DNA of 64,000 nucleotides. Source: JACTMJ01 sp039812845 (lineage in GTDB: Bacteria; Acidobacteriota; Terriglobia; Bryobacterales; Bryobacteraceae). The first letter of the stretch is position 1, and each line of letters starts with the position of its first letter. Positions 43,323 through 52,510 of this stretch are shown here, in pieces. The stretch spans positions 6,201 to 70,200 of the forward strand of contig JBDIBK010000004.1 of assembly GCA_039812845.1 (NCBI GenBank), written 5' to 3'. A program made the position numbers and the translations under genes. Below the pieces are notes generated by a model, which did not search any database, had not been told where the DNA came from, and saw nothing but the letters and a program-made list of their open reading frames with translations.

Positions 43323-45818
43323 CTACTCGCGTCGCAGAGTGAACCAATCGGGGTCGAGTTCCACGCGCGAGGGCACCGTCCGGAAAGTCCATTCAAACTC
43401 TTCGCCATCGTTCGAAGTATGCACCCAGTGCGTCACCGCCGGCGCGTGCGCGAAACGAATTACCACTGGCGTCGCCACTCCGAATTCCTTGGAAACCATG
43501 GATTGCGCAAGCGTGGCCTTTACGGTAACTTTCGGAGCCTTGCCGGCAATGCTGCTTGTCAGCACAATACGGGGGATGCCGGTGGATTCCACCCATTGCG
43601 AAAAGAATTCGTCCAAGTTTGCATCCGGCGATTTCGGCGAGGTGAACTCCGCGGCGTACTGCCGGAAGGCCTTCGTCGTAAGCGGCCGCTGGGCGAACCG
43701 CGCGGGCAATTCCCGGAGCAAGCGGAAAAAGGCCTCGTCGCCCAGCCGCGCGCGCAGCATGTGAAAAATCCACGTGCCCTTTTCGTACGTGATTGTGTTC
43801 CAGCTCCCTCGGTCCCGCGAGTTGATGAGCCGCTCCCCCCAAAGTATCGGGCCCGCGTCGTCCACAATGCGGTCATCGCCCAAGCGGGCAAGTAGGTTGT
43901 CGCGGTAGCGAAGCAGCAGCGCGGTGGCCTCCTTCTTCCCTTTCGTTTCCTCCAGCATCATCACGGCGGAATAGTTGGCCAAGCCTTCCATCAGCCACGT
44001 ATCCTGATCGGATTCGCAATAGACGAGATTGCCCCACCATTGGTGCGCCAGTTCGTGGGAAAGCAGGAGATTGCTGTAGAAGGTCTGGCTGGCGGAATCC
44101 TGCACATTGGCGGGCCGCTGGGAATCCGGCAGGTAGCTAATGGTGGAAAGATACACCATCCCGGCGAAGCCCTGTCCGAAATGGCCGGGAATCGGGGAAA
44201 CGTTCACCGTTTGCATCGCCGGAGGGCCAAAAAGAGCTCGGAACTTCCCCATGATCGTCGCGACCTCCCGCGCCATCCGTTCGAGGCTCCGCGAGGGGTC
44301 CGGTACGGGCGACGGTACGGATGCAATCGTCACTTCGGGCGCTCTGCGCCTGCCAGGAACCGTCGGTGCCGTGGGGACGATCAGGACGCGGTTTCGCGGT
44401 TCAAGCGCCGTCTCCACCTGCGTATTGGCGAATACATTCACCACGAACCCATCCTGGCGAACCGTGGTCTGCTTGTACTTCCCAAGATTAAAGCCGAAGG
44501 TCCGCACGGGCGTTTTCACGGAGGCGTGAAATGTCGTCGTGGTGTCGTCCGAACTCCGTTCCACGCTGTCCCAGGTGGAAACGAACTCCAGGCCCTTGGG
44601 AACCCGGAACGTCACATCGTAGGTGGCCAGACGATTCGCCGCGCCGGGGAACCAGCTTCCGCGGGCGCCCACAAACAGAACGTCATTCCCGGCGTCCTGC
44701 ACCACGCGGCCTTCATACACAATCTCGATCTCCATCGGCTGGCCGGGGACCGCGGACTTCGGCATCGAAACCAGAAATGCGGAATCCAGATCGCGTCGGA
44801 TCGTATTCAGGCGCAAGGATTGCGGACGATAGACCTCCAGCTTCTCCTCTCCGCCAGCAGCCAATCTGGCGGTTGCGGAACCAATGCGCATGTTCTGCGA
44901 AACCATGAGCGCGATGGTGGACCGGGCCGCGGCCGGCGTCAGACGCAGCCGTGCCCGCGCTTTCAGAAGCAGGTCGTGGTCCAGCGTGGCGTCTAGCCCG
45001 TAGTGTTTGATTGCATACTCCGGAAGCGGGGCCGTGCGCTGTCCACTCGCGATGCTCTTCGGTTCGAACTGTGTCCAGGTATCGAACACGGGCCCCCGCT
45101 CCGTCGTGAACTGGCCGACGCGCAGACCCCGGCTCAAGATGGGATCGAGCACAAAGTCAAAGTTGCCGAGACGGTTCCCGCTCAAAGTAGCGTAAAAGAA
45201 GCCCTGACGCGCGGACGCGCCTTCCGCCAGATCCTTCACCAGCCTCAGCTCGACGCTTTCGGACAGATTCCGAATCAGCTCGTTGTACTTCTCGGTATAG
45301 AGAGCGCCCATTTCCGGCACCTTGCGCCCGGCAACCTGCTCCTCCAGCAGGCGCAAAACCTCCGCATAGGTGTCGTCGGTGAACAGAAACGCGGCGGTGC
45401 GGAAATGCTCGTTCAGGTTAGGGGAGCCGGTGAACTTCGCCAGGGACATCCGCTCTGACCGGCTGGGCGGAAACAACAGGATCTCCGCGTCGCCGCCGTC
45501 GATCTCCCCAATGAAGACCGCCGAGAATCGCCGGCCGTTCACTTCTTTGCCGAAGATGAGATACCCCTCGGTAAGGTAGATGCGGGCATCTTCTCGCGTG
45601 ATGTCCAGGTCGCGAACCCGGTAGCATTCGGCGGGGTCGAGCCCCGCACCACGGATCTTCTCCGCCAGCGCGGCGATCGAACTGGGAATCGAGGCGGGTG
45701 AGGCAGCGCCGCCGATCGGAACGCCGGTTGCGCCGCCGCCGTCCTGTGCGAGGCACGGCAAAACCGCGCCCAGAAGGCAGACAACCACGGCGCGCAACAC
45801 GGAACTCACCAAGCGCAT
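43323..45818 (-). CDS. M1-family metallopeptidase-like protein, exported
   Basis: 831 residues from the ATG at 45818, which gives a signal peptide (LRAVVVCLLGAVLPCLAQ); 15 extra upstream residues are unlikely. The catalytic zinc motif HELAHQWWGN and the downstream Glu in ESDQDTWLMEGLANYSAVM fit the gluzincin/M1 family. The usual GAMEN is replaced by GFAGMVYLSTISYL, so exopeptidase specificity is uncertain. The N-terminal half (about 30-380) is a large beta domain not typical of classical M1. A periplasmic protein or peptide hydrolase is likely. Confidence 0.85.
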   Translation of the reverse strand: MRLVSSVLRAVVVCLLGAVLPCLAQDGGGATGVPIGGAASPASIPSSIAALAEKIRGAGLDPAECYRVRDLDITREDARIYLTEGYLIFGKEVNGRRFSAVFIGEIDGGDAEILLFPPSRSERMSLAKFTGSPNLNEHFRTAAFLFTDDTYAEVLRLLEEQVAGRKVPEMGALYTEKYNELIRNLSESVELRLVKDLAEGASARQGFFYATLSGNRLGNFDFVLDPILSRGLRVGQFTTERGPVFDTWTQFEPKSIASGQRTAPLPEYAIKHYGLDATLDHDLLLKARARLRLTPAAARSTIALMVSQNMRIGSATARLAAGGEEKLEVYRPQSLRLNTIRRDLDSAFLVSMPKSAVPGQPMEIEIVYEGRVVQDAGNDVLFVGARGSWFPGAANRLATYDVTFRVPKGLEFVSTWDSVERSSDDTTTTFHASVKTPVRTFGFNLGKYKQTTVRQDGFVVNVFANTQVETALEPRNRVLIVPTAPTVPGRRRAPEVTIASVPSPVPDPSRSLERMAREVATIMGKFRALFGPPAMQTVNVSPIPGHFGQGFAGMVYLSTISYLPDSQRPANVQDSASQTFYSNLLLSHELAHQWWGNLVYCESDQDTWLMEGLANYSAVMMLEETKGKKEATALLLRYRDNLLARLGDDRIVDDAGPILWGERLINSRDRGSWNTITYEKGTWIFHMLRARLGDEAFFRLLRELPARFAQRPLTTKAFRQYAAEFTSPKSPDANLDEFFSQWVESTGIPRIVLTSSIAGKAPKVTVKATLAQSMVSKEFGVATPVVIRFAHAPAVTHWVHTSNDGEEFEWTFRTVPSRVELDPDWFTLRRE

Positions 45819-45883
45819 GCTTTCAGAATATCGGCCGGATGAAGAAAGAGCGAGGGCGCGCACGTTCCCCGCGCGGCGAGGGC

Positions 45884-46453
45884 CTAAATGAACATCGCGT
45901 CGTCCTGGGTTGCCCGCGATACCGTCGTCCGGCCCTGCACCAGGAATCCAACCGCCGCGGCAATGCCATTGACCAGCCCATTGGCCTTCCGAATGGGGGC
46001 GAGAATGCCGGAGTTCAACTGGTCCGAGGTGCTTCGGACTCCGTGAAGAACGTGATCCACCGTCTCCTCAACATTTCCCAGTTGCGCGCGCACACGTTCC
46101 ACGGTTTCCGTGAGCGCCTCATCCAGGTTCGTCGCCTGATTCTGGCCTTTTTCCATGATCAGGTTGGCCTTCTCCATCACGGTTTTTGCCTGGGCGGTGA
46201 CGCTGGCGGCATCGCTGAGAATCGGTTCGAGCCGCGCATGCACGGACGTGACCGTGTTCCGCGACTGATCGAGCACCTCCATCGCGCGTTCCGCGACGGG
46301 CTGCACATGGTTCCGAATAGCCTCCACTGCCGCCTTCGTCTTCGTGGCCGCAATCGCCGCCACTACGGCGGAGACCGCCTGCATGGCGACGGCAATTGCG
46401 ATCACCGCAATTGCGATCGTGACGATGGTGTTCGCCAGTTGTTGCTCAATCAT
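45884..46453 (-). CDS. Membrane-anchored coiled-coil protein of unknown function
   Basis: 189 residues. One N-terminal transmembrane helix (IVTIAIAVIAIAVAMQAVSAVVA) is followed by about 120 residues of alpha-helical coiled coil (KTVMEKANLIMEKGQNQATN; LTETVERVRAQLGNVEETV). A second hydrophobic patch lies near the C-terminus (LVNGIAAAVGFLVQG). It resembles DUF948-type envelope proteins. It shares direction with the YtxH-domain gene 134 bp upstream, and the two may act together in cell-envelope structure or stress (inferred). Confidence 0.7.
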   Translation of the reverse strand: MIEQQLANTIVTIAIAVIAIAVAMQAVSAVVAAIAATKTKAAVEAIRNHVQPVAERAMEVLDQSRNTVTSVHARLEPILSDAASVTAQAKTVMEKANLIMEKGQNQATNLDEALTETVERVRAQLGNVEETVDHVLHGVRSTSDQLNSGILAPIRKANGLVNGIAAAVGFLVQGRTTVSRATQDDAMFI

Positions 46454-46587
46454 AAAATGCCGGATTCTCCCGTATGAACTAAATCCAGATCCACAGTCGA
46501 TTGCGAGAACCGCTGCGCGGCCCAGCAGACCGTCGGCGGGAAGCGCTGCCTTGCGCGGCGCATTTCCCGCCCACCTCCGATGCGCCG

Positions 46588-46947
46588 TTAGATGGATTCG
46601 CCCTGCCCGCGCACGGATTCCGCCGAAGCTGCCGCGTGCCCTACGGAATCGCGGTACGCCTGGCGGCCGGCATCGTATGCGGCGGCGATTTGTTCTTTCT
46701 GTCTCAGCAGGGCTTCCCGGCCCTTTTCCACCGCATCCTGCGCGGTGCTCTTCAGGCTCTCCTGCTGGCGGCTGAGATATTCCTTGCCCTCTCCCACCCG
46801 CTCTTTCAAATACTCTTTCCCTTCCCCGGCCCGTTCCTTCAGGTACTGGATGGTCTCATCTCCAGATCGAGGCGCAACCAATATGCCGGCCACGAACCCT
46901 ACGCCCAAGCCCAAGAGGAAATAAGGAAACTTGCTGTCTTCTGCCAT
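46588..46947 (-). CDS. YtxH-domain protein
   Basis: 119 residues. The first 25 form a YtxH-type glycine-rich hydrophobic segment (YFLLGLGVGFVAGILVAPRSG), followed by a repetitive charged helix (EYLKERVGEGKEYLSRQQE). The start has a good Shine-Dalgarno (AAGGAGAAAAC). YtxH-type proteins are small stress-associated membrane proteins; the function is not defined. It precedes the coiled-coil membrane gene at 45884-46453 on the same strand. Confidence 0.82.
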   Translation of the reverse strand: MAEDSKFPYFLLGLGVGFVAGILVAPRSGDETIQYLKERAGEGKEYLKERVGEGKEYLSRQQESLKSTAQDAVEKGREALLRQKEQIAAAYDAGRQAYRDSVGHAAASAESVRGQGESI

Positions 46948-47130
46948 CGTTTTCTCCTTCGCTAGATTCTTTGGAATGTGGCCTTAACCCGCTCAGAAAC
47001 GCGATAGGCTACCAATAGAATACTCCGTTTGGCCATCGGGCACAGCCTTCCTGCGCGGTGTATCGCCCTAAGTGGCAATTCCGCCGTGAATGTCGTGCGC
47101 CCGCCGCGGCCCGTGGCGGAAAGGATCTGT

Positions 47131-47670
47131 ATGAGGGAGACTTCCCGCTCCACCAGGGAACCGCTGAGCCCCGCCGCTCTGCTGGAGCGTGCGTTCAAGC
47201 TGCTCGCGGCACGCGACTACGCGGAGCGGGAACTTCGTGAACGCCTCGCGGCTCGCGCAGGCTCCGAAAAGGACATGGACGCCGTTGTGGCTCGATTGCG
47301 CGAACTCGGCTTTCTCAACGAATCCCGCTTCGCGGAGCGAAAAGCGGCCGACGCCGCTGGCCGCAGGCTCGTCGGCAGGCAAAGGGCGGCGCGGGAACTC
47401 GAAGCCCGGGAACTGGACCCTTCCGTCGTCGCCCAAGCCGTGGACGCCGCCTATGCCGGTCGCGATGAAACGGCAATGGCAAGTGCCCACCTGGAGCGGA
47501 AACTCTCCGCGATGCTTTTGGGCAACGGTTTAGAAGAGCCGCGCACGCTGCAACGGGCCTACGGTCGCTTGCGAAGGGCGGGATTCGGGCATGCGGCTTC
47601 GGTGGCGGCGCTCCGGGCGCATTCCCGCCTGGCCGCGGATCTCGACGAGTTCGCGGGCGGCGAGGATTAG
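47131..47670 (+). CDS. recX: Regulatory protein RecX
   Basis: 179 residues from the ATG at 47131, where GGAAAGG sits 6 nt upstream; the longer frame to 47029 is unlikely to be translated. The RecX three-helix repeats are visible: LLAARDYAERELRERLAARA, VVARLRELGFLNESRFAERKA and TLQRAYGRLRRAGFGHAA. RecX binds RecA filaments and limits recombination. recA is not in the window. The gene abuts the convergent LemA gene with no spacing (47670/47671). Confidence 0.85.
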   Translation: MRETSRSTREPLSPAALLERAFKLLAARDYAERELRERLAARAGSEKDMDAVVARLRELGFLNESRFAERKAADAAGRRLVGRQRAARELEARELDPSVVAQAVDAAYAGRDETAMASAHLERKLSAMLLGNGLEEPRTLQRAYGRLRRAGFGHAASVAALRAHSRLAADLDEFAGGED

Positions 47671-48345
47671 CTACTTTCCGCTCTTGCCTTCCTCCACACC
47701 GGGCGCGGGGCTCGGAGCGGGAGGCAATTGCACGATGTCGCGGATATTGGTCGGCATGTAGTATGGGTAGCGCTTGATGCCGAAAATCGCACCGGCAAAG
47801 TTGGCGGGAAACAACGAAAGATGGGTGTTAAAGTGCTGCACCGCCTCGTTGTAGGCCGTTCGATGCAGCGCCACCCGGTGCTCCGCCGCCAGGATATTCT
47901 CCTGGGCGCGGCGCACCCCCAGTGACGCGCGAGACCCGGAAAGGCGCATCGGCTCTCCGGCCAGGCTGTCCAAAAACCGGCGCAACGCCCGGTCCAGACT
48001 CAGATTCGCTTCCACCGTCGCGGCCCGGTCTGGCGCCCGGCTCAGATCCTGCGAACTCCCCGCGACACTGTTCCTTGCCGCCAGGAAATCCTTCCCGTGA
48101 GCGCTGGGGCGTTCCCGGTCCACCACTTCCACGAGTTCTGCCGCCAGCGCCGCCTTCGTCTGCAAGTCCTGCTCCAGGCCCACCCAGAGCGTGTCGATCC
48201 GGTCCCGCAACAGATCGAGACGAAGCCGCTCCTCGTTCAGTTCGAAACTGGCTAAGGCAAGAACAATCACAGCCAGAACCGCGGATAGCCCATAACGCCC
48301 GTAAGCGCGTGGTCGCGGAGTCGGCTTCGCGGAGAGGCGGGGCAT
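47671..48345 (-). CDS. LemA-family protein
   Basis: 224 residues. An N-terminal transmembrane helix (YGLSAVLAVIVLALASFEL) is followed by a LemA helical bundle whose conserved C-terminal signature is YNEAVQHFNTHLSLFPANFAGAIFG. LemA proteins are membrane-anchored with helices outside the cytoplasm; the function is poorly defined. The start shows only 8 nt after a TACAAT -10 (48359-48354), so the mRNA may be leaderless. Confidence 0.8.
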   Translation of the reverse strand: MPRLSAKPTPRPRAYGRYGLSAVLAVIVLALASFELNEERLRLDLLRDRIDTLWVGLEQDLQTKAALAAELVEVVDRERPSAHGKDFLAARNSVAGSSQDLSRAPDRAATVEANLSLDRALRRFLDSLAGEPMRLSGSRASLGVRRAQENILAAEHRVALHRTAYNEAVQHFNTHLSLFPANFAGAIFGIKRYPYYMPTNIRDIVQLPPAPSPAPGVEEGKSGK

Positions 48346-48353
48346 GCGCTTTC

Positions 48354-48359
48354 ATTGTA
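48354..48359 (-). promoter_or_regulatory. -10 element of LemA-family gene
   Basis: TACAAT on the minus strand (48359-48354) lies 8 nt before the ATG at 48345, so transcription would begin at or next to the start codon. No Shine-Dalgarno is visible. Confidence 0.4.
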
Positions 48360-48425
48360 GTGAAGCGGTCCCCCGTCTCGCGCCCAATTGCCGTCCTGCG
48401 GATGCCGGACAGACGCGATGTTAGG

Positions 48426-49499
48426 ATGAAAAGAATGCCGGAGCCACTTCTGGGGCTGGAGAAAGTCGACTTCGAGAATCATCTGTCGTCGGTTCTCCCC
48501 GGTTATCGGGCCGCCCAACTCTATACCGCGCTCTACCGCCAGCGCTGCGCCAGTTTCACCTCCATCACCACGCTCCCGGTATCGCTGCGAAGCGCGCTCG
48601 AAAGAGACTACGCGGTGGGATGGCCGGAGATTGCCCAGCGTTTTGAGTCCGTGGATGGAACCCGCCGCTATCTGCTTCGCCTCTCGGACGGCAAGACCGT
48701 CGAGACCGTCCTCATGCCGGAGGGGGAGCGCAACACGATCTGTGTTTCCACGCAGGTGGGCTGCCCGGTGGATTGCAAATTCTGCCTCACCGCGCGAATG
48801 GGCCTGGAACGGAATCTTAGCGCGGGCGAAATCGTCGGGCAAGTGCTGGTAACCCTCGAAGACAACCAGCTCAACGGCGGTCTGGATCGCGTGAACATCG
48901 TGTTCATGGGCATGGGGGAACCGCTCCTGAACCTCCCCAGTGTCTTGAAGGCCACGCGGATTCTGGCGGATCCGGACGGCGTGGGGCTATCCCCCAAACG
49001 CATCACCCTCTCCACTTCCGGCATTATTCCGAAACTCGAAGAGCTCGCCGCGGCGACGGTGCGTCCGAAACTGGCGATTTCGCTGAACGCGTCCACCGAA
49101 GAGTCCCGGCGGCAGTTGATGCCGATCACGAAAAAGTATCACTTGAGCGATCTCATCGGCGCATGCGCCCGTTACCCGCTGCGTCCCTGGGAGAAGCTGA
49201 CGTTCGAGTATGTGCTCCTGAAGGACGTCAACGACACCGACGCCGACGCGCGCCGGGTGGTCCGCCTGCTTGCCCATCTGAACGCTATCGTCAACCTGAT
49301 CGCGCTCAATCCGGGGCCGGACATCCCCTTTGAAACTCCTCTGCCGGAGCGGGTATCCAGCTTCCAGAACATCCTGCGGCGCGCAATGCCCTGCTTCCTC
49401 CGCAAGCCGCGCGGCCGTGATATCTTCGCCGCCTGCGGCCAGCTCAAACGCGTCTCCACCGTGGAGATGGAGCAATTCCCCATCCTTGCCTCCCGGTAG
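48426..49499 (+). CDS. rlmN: Dual-specificity 23S rRNA/tRNA adenine-C2 methyltransferase RlmN
   Basis: 357 residues from the ATG at 48426 (a nearby ATG at 48435 is possible; the frame open to 47922 is not coding in its first part). The radical-SAM cluster motif is CPVDCKFC. SAM-binding and family features include NIVFMGMGEPLLN and SLNASTEESRRQLMPI. The second catalytic Cys is in GRDIFAACGQL. RlmN methylates A2503 of 23S rRNA and A37 of some tRNAs. It lies just upstream of a tRNA-Arg gene. Confidence 0.95.
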   Translation: MKRMPEPLLGLEKVDFENHLSSVLPGYRAAQLYTALYRQRCASFTSITTLPVSLRSALERDYAVGWPEIAQRFESVDGTRRYLLRLSDGKTVETVLMPEGERNTICVSTQVGCPVDCKFCLTARMGLERNLSAGEIVGQVLVTLEDNQLNGGLDRVNIVFMGMGEPLLNLPSVLKATRILADPDGVGLSPKRITLSTSGIIPKLEELAAATVRPKLAISLNASTEESRRQLMPITKKYHLSDLIGACARYPLRPWEKLTFEYVLLKDVNDTDADARRVVRLLAHLNAIVNLIALNPGPDIPFETPLPERVSSFQNILRRAMPCFLRKPRGRDIFAACGQLKRVSTVEMEQFPILASR

Positions 49500-49551
49500 C
49501 GCCGCAAGCCGGCAACCGGTTCAAGCCCATCGTGTTACGCTGAAAGCACTT

Positions 49552-49628
49552 GGGCCCGTAGCTCAGTCGGATAGAGCATCTGCCTTCTAAGCAGAGGGTC
49601 GCGTGTTCGAGTCACGCCGGGCCTACCA
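49552..49628 (+). tRNA. tRNA-Arg (anticodon TCT)
   Basis: 77 nt cloverleaf. The acceptor GGGCCCG (49552-49558) pairs with CGGGCCT (49618-49624, one G-T pair). The D-arm contains AGCTCAGTCGGATAGAGC, the anticodon stem TCTGC/GCAGA with loop CTTCTAA gives anticodon TCT, and the T-loop is TTCGAGT. Discriminator A and an encoded CCA are at 49625-49628. Seven T's follow directly and may end transcription. Confidence 0.96.
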
Positions 49629-49941
49629 TTTTTTTCAATCGGTTAGGAAAAATCCATAAATCTTCACTGGAAATTTTCGGCCTGCCCCCATGCCGCAATT
49701 GGCCAAGCCGGATGGCCTCCGGTCCGCGCCCATGATCGGATCGTTCGGGGCCGTAGGCCCCGCTTCCAATTTGTGGTCTATCGGAAAACTCTTTCCGTGC
49801 TATGCTTAAGGTGTCGAGTTAGTTTCCTTTGAGCGTCCCGAGTCGTTGAGTTGAGTTCCCACAATAGATCCTTCCCTCGCTTTGGTTACCTCCCAGAATC
49901 CACCTCGACCTACTTTTATTTCGTTGGAGAATCGAATCCCT
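49629..49941. other. Intergenic region upstream of RRM gene
   Basis: About 310 bp without a gene. It starts with a T-run after the tRNA, contains a small hairpin (GGGGCC/GGCCCC, 49747-49761), and has an extended -10 TGC-TATGCT at 49798-49806 that would give a leader of about 130 nt to the RRM protein. Long leaders are common for cold-inducible RNA-binding proteins; regulation here is a guess. Confidence 0.4.
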
Positions 49942-50277
49942 GTGACAAAGCTTTTTGTTGGGAACCTGAGCTTCCGTACGACGCAGGAAGATCTGCTCGA
50001 TACGTTTTCCCCCTACGGCGCCGTTGAAAGCGTCAACATCATCAATGACCGGGAAACCGGCCAGCCCCGCGGGTTTGCCTTCGTTGAAATGGCAAATTCC
50101 TCGGAAGCCGAAGCGGCGATCAATGCGCTGAACGGCACCGAATTGATGGGCCGCGCCATCAACGTCAATGAAGCGCGTCCCCGCCCCGAGGGTGGCGGCG
50201 GCCGTGGCGGCTTCGGTGGTGGCCGTGGCCGTGGCAACAGCGGTGGCGGCGGTGGCCGTCGCGATAGCCGCTGGTAG
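49942..50277 (+). CDS. Glycine-rich RNA-binding protein (RRM)
   Basis: 111 residues from a GTG at 49942. The RRM domain begins immediately with RNP2 (KLFVGNLSF) and has RNP1 as RGFAFVEM, followed by a C-terminal Gly/Arg tail (GGRGGFGGGRGRGNSGGGG). An upstream in-frame start at 49882 adds residues unlike the domain. Bacterial single-RRM proteins of this kind bind single-stranded RNA and are often cold-inducible. The Gly-Arg tail is typical of the group. Confidence 0.92.
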   Translation: MTKLFVGNLSFRTTQEDLLDTFSPYGAVESVNIINDRETGQPRGFAFVEMANSSEAEAAINALNGTELMGRAINVNEARPRPEGGGGRGGFGGGRGRGNSGGGGGRRDSRW

Positions 50278-50296
50278 TTTTTCGCGAGCAAAGCGG

Positions 50297-50347
50297 GGGG
50301 AGCGTTTGCCCTGGAGGCCTGACGGGCCTCCGGCAGAGCTCCCCTTT
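50297..50347 (+). terminator. Strong stepped hairpin after RRM gene
   Basis: Three nested stems: GGGGAGC/GCTCCCC (50297-50303, 50338-50344), TGCC/GGCA, and GGAGGCC/GGCCTCC (50313-50319, 50325-50331) with loop TGACG. A short TTT follows. Likely a terminator or a 3' stabilising structure for the RRM transcript. Confidence 0.6.
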
Positions 50348-50475
50348 CGTCTGTATTCCCGCCAGATTCGAGAACCGTGCAATGCGCTCGCGCCTAATCG
50401 TCTGGCAAATTGAGGTTTCCGTGTGGAGCCCCGCTCGTCTGGAGATCTCAGAAACCCGCATCGAAAGAGGTATCC

Positions 50476-50697
50476 ATGGCAGGACGCGGTCCAACCACGT
50501 TTCAGAAAAGACAAAAAGAACAACAACGCAAAGAGAAGCGGCTGAATAAGCTCGCACGCCGCGAAGAGCGCAGACAGGCTGGCCCGGGTGCCAATTCGAA
50601 CGACACGGACGAGTTCGACGCACTGGATCGGTTTGACGGCAACGAAGCCGATGAGAACGAGAAGAATGACGCCGACATCGAAGCCGGCGTGAAATAG
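50476..50697 (+). CDS. Small highly charged protein
   Basis: 73 residues from the ATG at 50476 with AAAGAGG 5 nt upstream. The N-terminal half is Lys/Arg/Gln-rich (GPTTFQKRQKEQQRKEKRLN) and the C-terminal half is acidic (DEFDALDRFDGNEADENEK), so the protein is bipolar. The N-terminus resembles small conserved proteins seen in Acidobacteriota and related groups. No function is known. The clear Shine-Dalgarno and composition support it as real. Confidence 0.72.
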   Translation: MAGRGPTTFQKRQKEQQRKEKRLNKLARREERRQAGPGANSNDTDEFDALDRFDGNEADENEKNDADIEAGVK

Positions 50698-50827
50698 ACT
50701 TCGAACTTGATTCGAATTCAAATAGCCTTACGGTTCCTGTGCGGGAGGCACAGCGCCGGGCGAGGATCCTCCGCCCGCTTGCCGCGGAGGATGGCTTAGC
50801 CAACAGGAATCGACGCAGCGCCCGGCA

Positions 50828-51718
50828 TCAGACGTCCACCGAGAGAGCCTCCAGGTGGACATCGATCCGGTTTCTCCACTCCCCGGCACTCTTCGAAAAC
50901 TCCCCGGTTTCACTATCCGGTAAAGTCGAAACCAGACTTTCGAACGGTTCAAAGGGCAGGGGTTTCAGGAATGCATACCCCAGAGCCCCGGACATGCGAG
51001 CGGCCAGCCGCGCGGCGTTTCCCGGCGTCAGCGGCAGCCGGACCTCAGCCGGTTCGGCATGCTGTGCCACCAATGTCTGAAACCCGTCGGGAAATTCCCA
51101 ATGCTTAACGAGATGGGCGCTCACTTCAATGTGGCTAAAGCCGAACAGTGCCCGTTCACTCGCCAGCAGTTCCGCCTCGTTGGGAACCCGCGCGCTCAGA
51201 AAGCGCGGATAGTCGCGCGGGAACCCGCGCAGCAGCACCAGCGCGCCTATCTTTAGGTAAAGGCCCAGCGAATACGGACAAACCCCGTCCGCTTCCCCGC
51301 CCTCCCCATAGCACTCCATCAGCCGTTCGCAAAGGTAAGCGGTGGCCATGTTGTTGCGATGAATCTCCGCGCTCAGCGGGTGGCTGAAGGAATCTTTCAT
51401 CAGTCGCGCATAGGTAATGCGGCGAATCGCGCTCTGTACCCGTTCGAACCCCAGGTAAAGCACCGCACGCGCGACGTCTTCGAAAACCTCATAGCTCGTA
51501 AATTCCGCGGAATTGGCCAGCCGGAGGAGTTCCCCGGAGAACACGGCGTCCGATCGAATCAGCGCCACCGCGTCCATGAGATCCGCATCCGGGCGAGAAA
51601 AGTGCTCGATCAGCTGAGACGCCAGCGGCGGAAACGGCGGAAGCCGTCGGCAGATGGCATGCATCCGTTCAAAATCGAGAGGCGTTGGCGCGATTGTAGC
51701 TTGCGATAGAACTTGCAC
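50828..51718 (-). CDS. HDOD-domain protein
   Basis: 296 residues. The HDOD domain covers about 20-215 (LPPFPPLASQLIEHFS; ALIRSDAVFSGELLRLANSAEF; VLYLGFERVQSAIRRITY). The catalytic His-Asp pairs of HD proteins are absent, so no phosphodiesterase activity is expected. HDOD proteins act in signal transduction, often alongside c-di-GMP and receiver proteins. No neighbouring partner is evident. A TCTT-type leader and start at 51718 are reasonable. Confidence 0.85.
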   Translation of the reverse strand: MQVLSQATIAPTPLDFERMHAICRRLPPFPPLASQLIEHFSRPDADLMDAVALIRSDAVFSGELLRLANSAEFTSYEVFEDVARAVLYLGFERVQSAIRRITYARLMKDSFSHPLSAEIHRNNMATAYLCERLMECYGEGGEADGVCPYSLGLYLKIGALVLLRGFPRDYPRFLSARVPNEAELLASERALFGFSHIEVSAHLVKHWEFPDGFQTLVAQHAEPAEVRLPLTPGNAARLAARMSGALGYAFLKPLPFEPFESLVSTLPDSETGEFSKSAGEWRNRIDVHLEALSVDV

Positions 51719-52030
51719 CCCAGTCCTCCTTCATCCACCAATGCGGTGCTAACCCCCTTCATCGGCGGAGCGAGGAAAAAACTTGAGATGCACGGACGCA
51801 AAGCCTTAGAAAAAAGACTCCTGAAGATCAAGAATTGAGCAACGAAAAGAGAATGGAGCAGACCGGAAACCACGGATTCAGTTCAACAAGCCAGCCATTC
51901 GCGGAATCCGCACCGCCGGAACAAAACAGCCCGGTGGTCGGGAATCCGGTCCGCTCCAAAACTGCGGCTCAGCGCCGGAAGGGCGCTTCGCCGCAAGTCA
52001 GGTTAACTCTGGAGTTTTGGACGACTGGCC
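51719..52030. other. Intergenic region between HDOD gene and small ORF
   Basis: About 310 bp, with no supported gene. Its right edge has a 9-bp perfect hairpin (GACGACTGG/CCAGTCGTC, 52020-52045, 8-nt loop) that overlaps the stop of the minus-strand small gene and may serve as its 3' structure. Confidence 0.4.
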
Positions 52031-52258
52031 CTATTCCCAGTCGTCAAGAAAGCGCAGCCGCCAATCGGTGTTGTAGGAAGCGTGAACCAGCATGTTCCAC
52101 GCCTCGCCGACTGTCCGGCCGTCTTCCTGCATTCCGACGCCGTCTTCGGTGTACCAACGAAAGAGATCGTCTCGATCATGGAGAAGTTTAAGATGGATGT
52201 CACGCTTGGCATCGTCTAAGATGATGGCGTGACCGTAGATGACTTCGCTTGTCGTCAT
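52031..52258 (-). CDS. Small protein of unknown function
   Basis: 75 residues. The ATG at 52258 is preceded by AGGAGGTGAT, an almost complete anti-Shine-Dalgarno complement, 5 nt away. The protein starts TTSEVIYGHAIILDDAKRD and is rich in acidic and aromatic residues (DLFRWYTEDGVGMQEDG; SYNTDWRLRFLDDWE). No family or signal is recognised. The excellent translation signal is the main reason to treat it as real. Confidence 0.6.
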   Translation of the reverse strand: MTTSEVIYGHAIILDDAKRDIHLKLLHDRDDLFRWYTEDGVGMQEDGRTVGEAWNMLVHASYNTDWRLRFLDDWE

Positions 52259-52510
52259 CGCACATCACCTCCTAGGTAGCTCTAGTACTTATTTGGCACA
52301 GATCGGAAGTAATTACAAGGCAATTCCGACGTGCCCCACTGAATTTACAGTAGGCCTCGAAAGCTCTCCATCCGCGCCCGGACGGGAACCCGCATTCGAA
52401 TCCCACAGTATAGATTCATCCAGCCTATTTCCGCCCGGCGTCGCTGAGCGGCAACCCAACCTGCGCCTGTGCCCGTTCGCTGCGGAAATGCCGATCCGAA
52501 TCGTCCGGAA

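Noticed and set aside
50168..50413. Ala/Val-rich plus-strand ORF overlapping the RRM gene tail
   Set aside because: Out-of-frame shadow of the Gly/Arg-rich repeats; no start signal.
51835..52191. 118-residue plus-strand ORF
   Set aside because: Overlaps the minus-strand small gene that has a far stronger ribosome site; the last half is Arg/Pro-rich shadow-like sequence.
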